Shown here: in pieces, positions 7,736 through 15,959 of the stretch
Position numbering within the stretch: position 1 is the first letter of the stretch
How the letters are laid out: each line of letters starts with the position of its first letter
From: CAVLCC01 sp963624975
GTDB taxonomy: Bacteria > Actinomycetota > Coriobacteriia > Coriobacteriales > CADBOM01
Length of the DNA stretch: 17,239 nucleotides
Assembly: GCA_963624975.1 (NCBI GenBank)
Contig: CAVFRF010000078.1
Coordinates: 1 to 17,239 of the forward strand
Reading direction: 5' to 3'
Position numbers and translations under genes: made by a program
Notes under the pieces: generated by a model
What the model was told of the DNA's origin: nothing
The model's database searches: none
Seen by the model: only the letters and a program-made list of their open reading frames with translations

Positions 7736-10700
7736 GATTCCACCCCAATGCGTCCATAGCCGCGATGCGCACGCTCATCGGCAGCGCCGCGGTGCCTCCC
7801 AGGAACCTCACTATGCAGATATCCTCGTTCTCGCCTCCCAGCACCTCGAGGGCGCTGGTGTTGCCGCTAGATGCCAGAAGCAAAATCGAGCCGCTGCGCC
7901 CGAAGGCGGGACCTCCCGACAGTCCATCGGGGAATGTATCGCCCGACGCAATGGCTGCACCGTCGCGCGTCATGCCTTGCAGGATCTCCCACTCGGCTAT
8001 GGCCTTCGATGTGTCGTAGCGGTTGGCGCCGGCCAAGCGTGTCACGTTGGCCTTGCCCACCACTTCGGCCGCCTGGGCAGCCACGTTGTCGGACACCACG
8101 CTGGTGCCGCCCGCTATTACCACGTTGGTAAAGCCGCCCTCCTTGAGCGACGTTACCAACTCGTCGCTCAAGTCGCTGCCGTCGGCCAGCAGAATCGGTG
8201 CGCCAGCCCACGCCGAATACGCCGATATCGAGAGGGCATCGGGGAAGTTGAGCCCGTTGGCAATCACAGCGGTATCGCCCCACAACCCATCCTCGCCGTA
8301 TTTGTCGCCATAGAACCACAGCAGGTACGAGGTGTTGTAGCGGTCGTAGCCGGCCAGGCGCGAGACCACGCTCCCTTCGGGAAGCAGGTCCTCGATCTGC
8401 TGTTCCACGCCTTCGCTCACAGCGCTCTCTCCACCCACGATGAGCACCTCGAAGAAGCTCTTTCCCGAGCTGAGATATGAGATAGCCTCTTCCGTCGCAG
8501 TGGAAAGGGTGCTCGAACTGGTGAGCAGCAGCGGGTATCCCAGCTTACCCGACAGGGGCGCAGCCGACAGCGAGTCGGGGAATGCGCTCCCCGTGGCCAC
8601 TATCACTCCGTCACATCCGTCGGGATACGCGTCGAGCGCCGCCTGCGCCGCGGTGTCCTCTCTCGAAGAACCCGAGATGCTCTGAGCACGTCTGATCTTG
8701 AACTGCACGTCGATCGTGCCCTTGTAGTTTCCGATGCCGGTGAGCCTCACCGTCGCAATCCCGGGCTCCAGGTTGTCGTAGTAGTCCACATCGTAGTCCA
8801 CGTTCTTCTCCAAAACCTCGCCGGTAGGCGAGATTAGGCTCACGTCGGGCTCGACGTATGCACCCGTATAGCTGTACTCCGTCTCGACTCCCTTGGCCTC
8901 GAAGCCGTCGCGCGAGATGTCCTCGGGACCCTTGAGCACTGTGATGGAGGTAATGCCGCCATAGAAGCTGCTGTATGTGTTGAGCTTCGACGTTGCTTCG
9001 TCCCGGCTCTGCCCGAACAGCACGCGATATGAGTCTGCAAGCGACTCCGTGCACTGCTCGGTGCCGTTTTCGGCCTCGGAGGCCACGCCGCTTCGCAAGG
9101 CGATTACCGCGGGCACGTCGTAGGCGCCGTCGCCATCGCCCTTCGAGAGGTTGGGGTAGCATTGCCGCGCCACGTCGTATAGGTCGTCGTGAGTCAGCGA
9201 GCCCACGTAGATGTCGCCAGAGTAGAGCGCCAACGAGTCGCCGGATTCGAAGCTGATTCCGGCTGTCTGCACGAGCGCCTCGATCGTCACATATTGGGAG
9301 GTGCGGGTGAGCACGACCTCGCCGTACTTGTCCCATGCCGTGTAGTCGATAGGCTGCGGAGCGTCGGAATCGTCAGGGTCGTCGTCTTGCAGCTCGTCGT
9401 CGGCATCGCTTCCAGCCGAGTCCGCCGCCATGTCCAGCATCTGCTGCAGCGTGTACTGCGCAGCCAGGTTCGAAGATGTCTCGCCCATTGGCTGAACCCT
9501 CAGCTCCAGCTCCAGCAGCGGCTCCGCCGTTACCTTCACCGCGTTGCCCGGCATCGCAAAGCTGCCGGTCACGGAGCCGTTTCCGCTCAACAGCACATCG
9601 TCGGTCGCGGTATCCACAATCTGCCAGTCGCCCACTTGCACGACGCCCAGCGGCTCGAGCGAAACGCTCACCACGTCGGCGTATGCGGCCGTCGACACTT
9701 TGATGCCCTCCACCTCGAACTCCATGGGCAGAGCCGCATCCAGATCCGACACATCTATCGCGTACTGGATCTTGCGCGCGTAGCAGTACGCCGACTGCAC
9801 GATGGGCTGCGTCGTGTCGATGGTGTTGGCCCATTCCCAATGCTCGGGAGGCTCGGGCACGGTTCCGGTGAGCACGTCGCCAGCTCCCAGCTGCGACAGC
9901 ATCGCGCCGGGTTTCACGCACACGGCAGCCATGCGGTCGAAGCGCTGGCGGGCATCGTCATCGGCAAAATACGACAGCGTGAGCCACTCCGAGGGATCCG
10001 ATGTTCCGAAGGAGAAGCTGCCGCGCAGGTCGCCGTACACCACGTCGGCAATGCCCGTCGCACCCTCGAATGCCACCTCCGACATCGCCGTGGAATCCAT
10101 CGCCGAATCGAAAACCACGCGTTTGAGCGCGGTGCACCCGGCAAACGAGTAGTCGTCTATCACCGAGAGCTTGCAGGCGTTGGACCCCTCGGCATCGCCG
10201 TCTTCGTAGGGCGCCTGCGGGTCGGGAATGGCAGCTAGCAGCTTCCATTCGGCACTCGCATCTTCGGGTGCCGGCAGCGAAAGCGACATCCGTCCGCCAA
10301 ACACCACTTCTTCCAGAGAACCGCATCCCGAAAAGACCCGCTTGCCAAGTTGGGACACACTGAAGGGAATCCTCATGCGCACCAGGCCGCTATTGGCGAA
10401 TGCCGCTTCATCGATGGTCTGAACGCCCTCGGGCAGCACGACCGATGCCAGCGAGCTGGTGCCAGCGAAGGCCGAACCCCCCACGCTCTTGAGCGTCGAG
10501 CCGTCCTCGAACGCCACCGATGCCAGTGCCTTGCAGTCCTGAAACGCGGCTTGCTCGATGGTGCGCACGCTTGCGGGCACCACGACCTTCGTGAGCTTGC
10601 AGGCCTCTTCGGCCTCCGATGAGCCGAACGCGTAGGCGCCAATGCCTGCAACCCTCCACACGTTGCCGTCGGAGTCGCAGATCTGCGAAGGTATCTGCAC

Positions 10701-13700
10701 CTCGCCCACAACGCCTGCGCTCACAGCCGGCGTTCCGTCTGCTCCGGTGCCGACCCACACCTCGTCGGTGTATTCGTGGTCGCTATCGACCTGCTTCTTG
10801 AAGGTGCACGGCACCAGCGTCTGCTCACCATTCGACACCACGACGATATCGGCCGTTACCAGCGAATCGTCCAGCGAGCGTGCGAACACGTCCATGGAGT
10901 CGATGGTGCGACCCTCCGAATCCTGCGCCGACGCGTCGTAGATCCACTCGGAATTCGAAGGCACGTCGGGTGCTTTGTCGGACCCCTCGTAGTAGTCGGT
11001 GGCCGAGAGCGAATGCAGGAAGCTGCCTTCTTTGGCAACAACCGTGGCAACGGGAACGCCCGTGCCCACTTCCTCGCGCGACGTGTAGAACCTCGCCGTG
11101 CAGTACACCTGGTATCCGCTCGACTCGCCAAACGCCGCAAACGTGCCCCGCTTGTCGCGATACACCACGGTCTTCACCGCATCGCACCCCAGGAAGGCGT
11201 CGTCGGCGATCTGCACTTTCGACATGTCCATCCCGAAGTCGATGGTTGCAAGCTCGCTGATGCGAGTATCGGTCTTGAGCCTCTCGTATGCGAAGGCCTT
11301 GGTGCCAACCCGCTCGATCGACGACGGCAGGACCACACCCGAGATGCCCATGCACCGATAGAACGCGTAGTCGCCCACGCTAGTGGGCCTGTACTGGAAG
11401 CTGGTGGCATCTTTCACCGTCTCGGGCACCACCACGGCACCCTCCGACGACGAGTCTACTGCCTGTTTGCCCTGGTCCCCCTCGCCAACCTGCACGGTAC
11501 CAGGGGTCACCTCGTCGCCAATACCGGTTACGAGATAGGCAATCGCATGCCCGTTCACGTCGTCGGCGGTAAACACATCGCCCACCAGATGGTCGGCAAT
11601 CGAGAACTCCACCGACTGCGACCCGGTGTAGCCGCTGTCGGCTGTCGCCGTTACGGTGGCGCGTATTCCGCCAATCGACGTGAGGTCGGTCGTGGCCACC
11701 CACTCTCCGTCGGCATTGCGCCTCTGGTAGCTCACCTCGTATTGCTCGCCCACGAGCAGCTGCGTGCCGCCGGCATCCACCACGTTGGCATATCCGCCGT
11801 TGAACGGGTCGATCGTCTCGCCGCTGTATCTGTAGCCGTCCTCGATCACCAGCTTGGCATCGGCCAGACTCTTGTAGTCGGCCTGCCTGGCATAGGCGTA
11901 CACGCCGCCCTTGAGCGATGTGTTGAGCGCCGGATGCCCTTCGAACTCCCACAGGTTGGTGCCCTCGGGATACGCAGGGATCGCTCCCTCGGCGATGCTG
12001 GAAACCGTCACGCTCGACGCGTTGATCTTGGACAGCGCGGTATTGAGCTTGATCGATGCCATGCCCACGTAATCGCTGCCGCCCATCTTGGCCTCGCTGT
12101 CGTAAAAGTACACGGTGCCATAGTAGGTTGGGTTGGACCTCGGGAACACGGTGCGTGGGCTGGTGAGCACCTCGCGCCTGTAGATCACGGTCTTGATGTT
12201 GGTGAGCGTGGTGAACATCGAGGTGGAGATTCCGTTGGGATCGCCGTCGAACACAACGGTCGAAAGCGACGGGCAGCCAAAGAACGCGTTGAGTCCCACG
12301 CTGGTGATGCAGCCGGGAAGCTCGATGGTCTCGATGGCAGAGTTCTGGAAGCAGTATGCCCCGATAGTCGTGAGCGACTCGGGCAAAATCACTCGCTTCA
12401 CTGTCTTGTTGCCAAGCAACAACCGAGGTGCAATCTCTGTGACACCGTCGGCTATGCGCACCGTGGTGATGGTGGAACTGCCGAACGCCGACGAGTCGAG
12501 ACTGGTTACGCTGGCGGGCAGCGTGATCTCGGTCGTGCCCTTCACCCTCTGGAAAGTGCCCGCTCCTATCTGGACGATGCCGGAGTTGAGCTTGATGTCG
12601 GCCAGCTCCACGCAATTGTAGAACAGCTGGTCGGACAGGATGGTGTTGGTGGGACCCATCTCCACCGACACGAGCGAAGAGCACGAAGCAAACTGCTTCT
12701 TAACGTCTGCCGTGTTGGTAGAGGTCAGCCCGTTGATGTACGCGCTTGCAAGCGAGGTGCATCCGCAGAAGGCCTCGTTGCCCAGCGACGTCACCGAATC
12801 GGGGATGCGGATGCTGACAAGCGAGATGCATCCGCTGAACGCCTGGGCACCGATTGCCTCGAGCGTGTCGGGCAGCCCGACCGCCGTAAGGCCAGTGCAT
12901 CCGTTGAACGAGCTGTCCTCGATCGACGTGAGGGTCATTGCCAGCCCGTTATGGTAGATCTTGGACGGCAGGTCCAGCGAGCCCTTCGTGGAAGGAGCAA
13001 TGGCGCAGCTCAGCGTGCCGTCGCTGCCATCGGGCACCGGATACGCCTCTGCACTCGGTTCTATGGCGACCTTCGCGTCCTCGCCTACCGCCAGTGCGCA
13101 CATGGTGCATTCCACGGTAGACTGCGTCCCGTCGGGCAGGGTGATGGGCAGGTTCGCCACGAATTTGTCGCCCACCTTCACGTCGCCCGCATCTATATGC
13201 ACGTCGATGTGCTTAGCCGAAGAATACGCCCCCGTGCCCGTGAACACCAGTCGCAAGTCGCCGCCGTTGGCGATGTCGGTGGTGTCGACCCACTGTTCTT
13301 CCTCTGTGTCGCTGCGACGCTGGTATGCAAGCGTGTAATCCTTATCCTTCTGCATGATGCGGCCGTTCTGCGATGCCACCACGATCTGCGATGGGTCGAA
13401 GGCCTGCTTGCCGGTGTAGGTAAAGGTCTGGCCGTCGCTCACGCCCTTCACGAAGATGCCGTCCATCGAGTAGCAATCGTTGTCCTGCGCCGCATAGGCG
13501 TATCCGGAGTCGGAGAGCGTGCCCGAAAGCGCCACGCGGTTGTCAATGTTGGCATCGGCGTACATCCACTTGGGGGCAAACCACCATCCGTCGTCCTTGT
13601 AGCTGGATGGGAAGGCGGGGACCGAGCCAGCATAGAGGCCCGTGTCGAGGCTGGTGGCCGTGCCCACAAAGGCCAGCTGCACGTTCTCGCTTATGGTGAT

Positions 13701-15710
13701 GGAGCCGACCGGGGTCGGTGCCTGTGTCGTGGCATCTCCCGCAGTCGTGGCTGCGGCCGTCTCGCTCTCCTCGTCGATTTGCTTCTCGTGCGCATCGTCG
13801 TTGGCCTTGCGAATCGCTACCGCCGCGTCATAGTCGGCCTCGTTGGCGTAGTAGTCCACGGTGTAGTAGTTGGTGGGAGCCTCTTCTCTTCCCAGAAGCG
13901 ATGTGGAAAACAGGAAGTCGTTGTCGGCCTTGCGACCCATCCATACCACCGTGTCTATGCTCGAGGCACCCTTGAACACCGTCTGACCCCACTCGATGTT
14001 GCGGGCGTCTCCTCTAAACACGACCTTTGCAAGGCTCTTGCAGTTCCTGAACGCATCACCGCCGACCTTCTCCACAGCCGTCGGAATCTCGACTCCGGCG
14101 ATGTCGAGCGCACTGCCCGTCAGCGCATTCTGATTGTTGTACCCAAAAGCAGCGCCATCGATGGAGGTCACGGTGCACTTTCGCCCGCACACGTCGAGCG
14201 TGTCGGGCAGCACCACATAGGCTCCGCTCGCGTCATCGGCATCGATGGCCTTCTTGTAGATCAGTGCGCCACTCTCGGTGGTGTAGTAAGACGACCCCTC
14301 GCTCACGCTCACCGTGCAGTTTCCGTCGTCGCCGATGTCGATGACCCCAAACCAGCAGTTCACGCTCTTCTCGGTGCCGTCGGCATAGCTTGCCTTCACG
14401 GGTGCCGCAAACTCGGTCTTGCCGTCGAAGCTGATGCTCAGCTGCGTGCTGATCTGCCCTTCGTAGAAGCTGTTCTCCGAGGGCTTCACGGTAATGCGCA
14501 ACGTGCCCTCGCTCACCGTGTCGTTGGATGCCACCCACTCTCCGTCGGCGTTCTTGCGCTCGTAGGACAGCACATAGTCGCTGCGGTCCAGCGCGCCGCC
14601 GATGGTGTCGATTACCGAGAGCGAGAAATCAGCCTCGAGGCCGGTGTAGCTAAAGTCGTGGCCCGTGAGCGTGGCCTTGTCGAGTTGGACGTAATCCGAC
14701 TGGGTGGGGTATGCCACCGTTGCCTGCGTAAGCTCGCTGTTGTAGTCGGAGTAGCCGTCCAGCACCCACAGGTTGGTGTTCTCCGGCCATTCTGGCACCG
14801 CTGACGAGCCATCGAGGATTCCGCTTGCAAGATGCGAGTTGACCTGGCGCACCTTCACGCTACCGGCGATGTAGGTGGTGGACAGACAGTTCTGTTTAAT
14901 CTGTGCCGTGCCCTGCGAAGGGTAGAACTCGACTTTGTAGTAGACCGTGGGCACTCCCACCGACTGCCCGTTGAACGTGGTGTTCTTGAGCGTACCCGGC
15001 CCCTTGCCGTTGCAAATCAACGACTTGATGCTCATACCGGTGCCGGTAAACGCGTAGTCGGCGATTTGCGGGCAATCGCCTGCAAACTCGATAGTGCGCA
15101 AGTTGGTGCAACCGCAAAACGCGTACTCGTCGATGGTCTTGAGTTTTGCCGAAAGCGTGATCTTCGAAGGCAGACCCTTGCAGCAGTAGAAGGAGTGATC
15201 GCCGATCTTGGTGACGGTATCGGGGCAGGGATAGTTGGCCATCAGGGCGCAGTTGGCAAACGCCCAATCGCCGATGTAGGTTGTAGTTGCAGGAAGTTCA
15301 ACTTGAGTGAGCTGCTTGCAAGCCGAGGTGGCCACGCCGCCAAACGCGTAGTCGCCAACCCCCACCACAGTGTAGGTCGTGCCCTCATGCTGCACGGTGG
15401 AGGGAATCTTGATCTGCCCCTCGGTGCTGGAATTAATAGCCCTCGTGCCATCGTACTTGCCACCGCCAGCCACTTCGCAGGTTTTCTGCGATTCCGAGAC
15501 GATGCCAAACGTGCACTCTATGGTGTCCGTCGAGCCAGAGTTCGATGTGTGCTCGATCTGCGCGGTAAAGAATATGCCGACGTTGGTGGCGAAAGCGCTC
15601 CTGCAAACATAGCCCATCGCGAAAACCGCGATTGCCAGCAACGCGATGGCGATGGCAAACACGAGCTTGCTCGAACACGACCTTCGAAGAAGTTCTTCCC
15701 TATCGTCCAT
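7719..15710 (-). CDS. Giant BspA-like leucine-rich-repeat surface protein with C-terminal CWB2 cell-wall-binding repeats (about 2663 aa)
   Basis: A very large secreted wall protein. Residue numbers count from a GTG three codons upstream of the chosen ATG. A signal peptide with a 17-residue charged leader and hydrophobic core (about 18-44) ends SAFA. Five super-units of entry cap, BspA/LRR_5 repeats and exit module lie at about 46-345, 433-745, 846-1283, 1376-1617 and 1618-1985. Ig-like modules lie between the first four (341-432, 746-845, 1284-1375). An unassigned region with an acidic linker (DADDELQDDDPDD) spans 1986-2260. One more Ig-like module (2270-2345) precedes three CWB2 repeats (about 2366-2666; FPDSLSAA, FPDALSIS, FPDGLSGG). 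CWB2 repeats bind secondary wall polymers non-covalently, as in clostridial S-layer proteins. Adhesion is the likely general role; the ligand is unknown. The gene heads the four-gene operon. GGTGGG, which contains the alternative GTG at 15719, lies 4 bases before the ATG at 15710, so the ATG is preferred. Confidence 0.9.
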   Translation of the reverse strand: MDDREELLRRSCSSKLVFAIAIALLAIAVFAMGYVCRSAFATNVGIFFTAQIEHTSNSGSTDTIECTFGIVSESQKTCEVAGGGKYDGTRAINSSTEGQIKIPSTVQHEGTTYTVVGVGDYAFGGVATSACKQLTQVELPATTTYIGDWAFANCALMANYPCPDTVTKIGDHSFYCCKGLPSKITLSAKLKTIDEYAFCGCTNLRTIEFAGDCPQIADYAFTGTGMSIKSLICNGKGPGTLKNTTFNGQSVGVPTVYYKVEFYPSQGTAQIKQNCLSTTYIAGSVKVRQVNSHLASGILDGSSAVPEWPENTNLWVLDGYSDYNSELTQATVAYPTQSDYVQLDKATLTGHDFSYTGLEADFSLSVIDTIGGALDRSDYVLSYERKNADGEWVASNDTVSEGTLRITVKPSENSFYEGQISTQLSISFDGKTEFAAPVKASYADGTEKSVNCWFGVIDIGDDGNCTVSVSEGSSYYTTESGALIYKKAIDADDASGAYVVLPDTLDVCGRKCTVTSIDGAAFGYNNQNALTGSALDIAGVEIPTAVEKVGGDAFRNCKSLAKVVFRGDARNIEWGQTVFKGASSIDTVVWMGRKADNDFLFSTSLLGREEAPTNYYTVDYYANEADYDAAVAIRKANDDAHEKQIDEESETAAATTAGDATTQAPTPVGSITISENVQLAFVGTATSLDTGLYAGSVPAFPSSYKDDGWWFAPKWMYADANIDNRVALSGTLSDSGYAYAAQDNDCYSMDGIFVKGVSDGQTFTYTGKQAFDPSQIVVASQNGRIMQKDKDYTLAYQRRSDTEEEQWVDTTDIANGGDLRLVFTGTGAYSSAKHIDVHIDAGDVKVGDKFVANLPITLPDGTQSTVECTMCALAVGEDAKVAIEPSAEAYPVPDGSDGTLSCAIAPSTKGSLDLPSKIYHNGLAMTLTSIEDSSFNGCTGLTAVGLPDTLEAIGAQAFSGCISLVSIRIPDSVTSLGNEAFCGCTSLASAYINGLTSTNTADVKKQFASCSSLVSVEMGPTNTILSDQLFYNCVELADIKLNSGIVQIGAGTFQRVKGTTEITLPASVTSLDSSAFGSSTITTVRIADGVTEIAPRLLLGNKTVKRVILPESLTTIGAYCFQNSAIETIELPGCITSVGLNAFFGCPSLSTVVFDGDPNGISTSMFTTLTNIKTVIYRREVLTSPRTVFPRSNPTYYGTVYFYDSEAKMGGSDYVGMASIKLNTALSKINASSVTVSSIAEGAIPAYPEGTNLWEFEGHPALNTSLKGGVYAYARQADYKSLADAKLVIEDGYRYSGETIDPFNGGYANVVDAGGTQLLVGEQYEVSYQRRNADGEWVATTDLTSIGGIRATVTATADSGYTGSQSVEFSIADHLVGDVFTADDVNGHAIAYLVTGIGDEVTPGTVQVGEGDQGKQAVDSSSEGAVVVPETVKDATSFQYRPTSVGDYAFYRCMGISGVVLPSSIERVGTKAFAYERLKTDTRISELATIDFGMDMSKVQIADDAFLGCDAVKTVVYRDKRGTFAAFGESSGYQVYCTARFYTSREEVGTGVPVATVVAKEGSFLHSLSATDYYEGSDKAPDVPSNSEWIYDASAQDSEGRTIDSMDVFARSLDDSLVTADIVVVSNGEQTLVPCTFKKQVDSDHEYTDEVWVGTGADGTPAVSAGVVGEVQIPSQICDSDGNVWRVAGIGAYAFGSSEAEEACKLTKVVVPASVRTIEQAAFQDCKALASVAFEDGSTLKSVGGSAFAGTSSLASVVLPEGVQTIDEAAFANSGLVRMRIPFSVSQLGKRVFSGCGSLEEVVFGGRMSLSLPAPEDASAEWKLLAAIPDPQAPYEDGDAEGSNACKLSVIDDYSFAGCTALKRVVFDSAMDSTAMSEVAFEGATGIADVVYGDLRGSFSFGTSDPSEWLTLSYFADDDARQRFDRMAAVCVKPGAMLSQLGAGDVLTGTVPEPPEHWEWANTIDTTQPIVQSAYCYARKIQYAIDVSDLDAALPMEFEVEGIKVSTAAYADVVSVSLEPLGVVQVGDWQIVDTATDDVLLSGNGSVTGSFAMPGNAVKVTAEPLLELELRVQPMGETSSNLAAQYTLQQMLDMAADSAGSDADDELQDDDPDDSDAPQPIDYTAWDKYGEVVLTRTSQYVTIEALVQTAGISFESGDSLALYSGDIYVGSLTHDDLYDVARQCYPNLSKGDGDGAYDVPAVIALRSGVASEAENGTEQCTESLADSYRVLFGQSRDEATSKLNTYSSFYGGITSITVLKGPEDISRDGFEAKGVETEYSYTGAYVEPDVSLISPTGEVLEKNVDYDVDYYDNLEPGIATVRLTGIGNYKGTIDVQFKIRRAQSISGSSREDTAAQAALDAYPDGCDGVIVATGSAFPDSLSAAPLSGKLGYPLLLTSSSTLSTATEEAISYLSSGKSFFEVLIVGGESAVSEGVEQQIEDLLPEGSVVSRLAGYDRYNTSYLLWFYGDKYGEDGLWGDTAVIANGLNFPDALSISAYSAWAGAPILLADGSDLSDELVTSLKEGGFTNVVIAGGTSVVSDNVAAQAAEVVGKANVTRLAGANRYDTSKAIAEWEILQGMTRDGAAIASGDTFPDGLSGGPAFGRSGSILLLASSGNTSALEVLGGENEDICIVRFLGGTAALPMSVRIAAMDALGWNHAMLG
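7722..8624 (-). other. Three CWB2 cell-wall-binding repeats at the C-terminus of the giant protein
   Basis: Three consecutive repeats carry the CWB2 hallmarks: a (V/I)-x-A-x-G-x-x-F-P-D-(A/S/G)-L-S motif, then a P-(L/I)-L-L strand, then V-x-I-x-G-G-x-x-(A/V)-V-S and R-L-A-G-x-x-R-Y-(N/D)-T-S. Three copies is the number that forms the functional trimeric module in clostridial cell-wall proteins. This identifies wall attachment without a sortase. Confidence 0.85.
7740..7746 (-). promoter_or_regulatory. Ribosome binding site of the 1686-aa protein gene
   Basis: GGGGTGG on the minus strand lies 4 bases before the ATG at 7735 and inside the coding end of the upstream giant gene. This supports the chosen start and coupled translation across the 17-bp overlap. 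Confidence 0.65.
8940..9764 (-). other. Unassigned region of the giant protein between the LRR super-units and the wall-binding end
   Basis: Residues about 1986-2260 do not fit the LRR, Ig-like or CWB2 patterns. The first part (1986-2075) looks like a beta-rich module ending AMPGNAVKVTAE. An acidic linker (about 2100-2122) follows. The rest (about 2125-2260) contains YVTIEALVQTAGISFESGD, a DDLYDVARQCYPNL segment, VPAVIALRSG and YRVLFGQSRDEATS, and looks like one compact domain. I do not recognise it with confidence. Confidence 0.45.
9765..15584 (-). repeat. Five LRR super-units with interleaved Ig-like modules in the giant protein
   Basis: The same entry cap, LRR_5 block and exit module recur five times. 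Entry caps share a V-G-x-x-F-x-A start, V-G-x-G-x-x-G-x-x-A-V-(D/S) and IPxTV (VGDVFTADDVNG, VQVGEGDQGKQAVDS, VWVGTGADGTPAVS). Exit modules start VYYKVEFY, NYYTVDYY, TYYGTVYFY, VYCTARFY and WLTLSYFA and end near a Tyr-Ala or Phe-Ala strand (AYAR, VFAR, CYAR). The second exit module is enlarged by a Thr/Ala-rich insert at about residues 640-670. Ig-like modules follow units 1, 2 and 3 but not 4. Confidence 0.65.
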
Positions 15711-15759
15711 ACGGCCCACCAGTACAAGAAACGAAGATGACCATCACATATCAGAAGAT

Positions 15760-15773
15760 GCGAATAAATTCGC
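15760..15773. promoter_or_regulatory. Inverted repeat at the predicted transcription start of the giant-gene operon
   Basis: GCGAAT-AA-ATTCGC is a perfect 6-bp inverted repeat around two bases. It lies immediately downstream of the candidate -10 element and about 50 bp upstream of the ATG at 15710, a typical place for a repressor operator. A 7-bp arm, CGCTTAA (15771-15777), recurs inverted as TTAAGCG at 15832-15838. Function is not demonstrated. Confidence 0.3.
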
Positions 15774-15802
15774 TTAATATTCTATACCAAACGCACTAAC
15801 AA
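15774..15802 (-). promoter_or_regulatory. Candidate sigma-70-type promoter for the four-gene surface/channel operon
   Basis: On the minus strand TTGTTA (15797-15802) and TATTAA (15774-15779) are separated by 17 bp, in the only clearly AT-rich stretch near the giant gene. Each hexamer matches 4 of 6 consensus positions. The leader would be about 55-60 bases. TATAGA at 15781-15786 is an alternative -10 but lacks a well-spaced -35. Confidence 0.35.
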
Positions 15803-15881
15803 TCTCTCGATGCAAGAGAAGTTTTGAGACGTTAAGCGGCATATTTCCGCAAGATGTCCGCCCGTCTATGGCTGTGACGCG

Positions 15882-15924
15882 AAAGGGGGGCGACCACTCC
15901 GCTCGGAGAGGCCGCCCCCCCCTT
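15882..15924 (-). terminator. Strong GC hairpin, probable terminator of the downstream-ending CWB2 gene
   Basis: AAGGGGGGCG (15883-15892) pairs with CGCCCCCCCCTT (15913-15924). A second small stem, CTCC-GCTC-GGAG, lies in the loop. The hairpin starts about 36 bases after the stop of the minus-strand gene ending at 15960. Read on that strand it is followed by only TTTC, so the U-tract is short. The position and stem strength still favour a terminator that separates this gene from the giant-gene operon. Confidence 0.6.
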
Positions 15925-15959
15925 GTCTAGGCATCTACACGCCTATGTGCAATTTGCCG

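Noticed and set aside
10776..14804. A 1342-codon open frame on the plus strand opposite the giant gene
   Set aside because: Its product is His/Arg/Val/Gly-rich without any recognisable domain, signal or plausible RBS, as expected for the antisense of a GC-rich, Asp/Ala/Thr-rich coding sequence. The minus-strand frame has clear repeats throughout.
15711..15719. GTG at 15719 as start of the giant protein
   Set aside because: The GTG lies inside the GGTGGG that best serves as RBS for the ATG at 15710, and no RBS precedes it.
15915..15922. Run of eight C as a phase-variation tract
   Set aside because: It is part of the terminator hairpin stem, outside coding sequence and away from the promoter, so slippage would have no evident switching effect.
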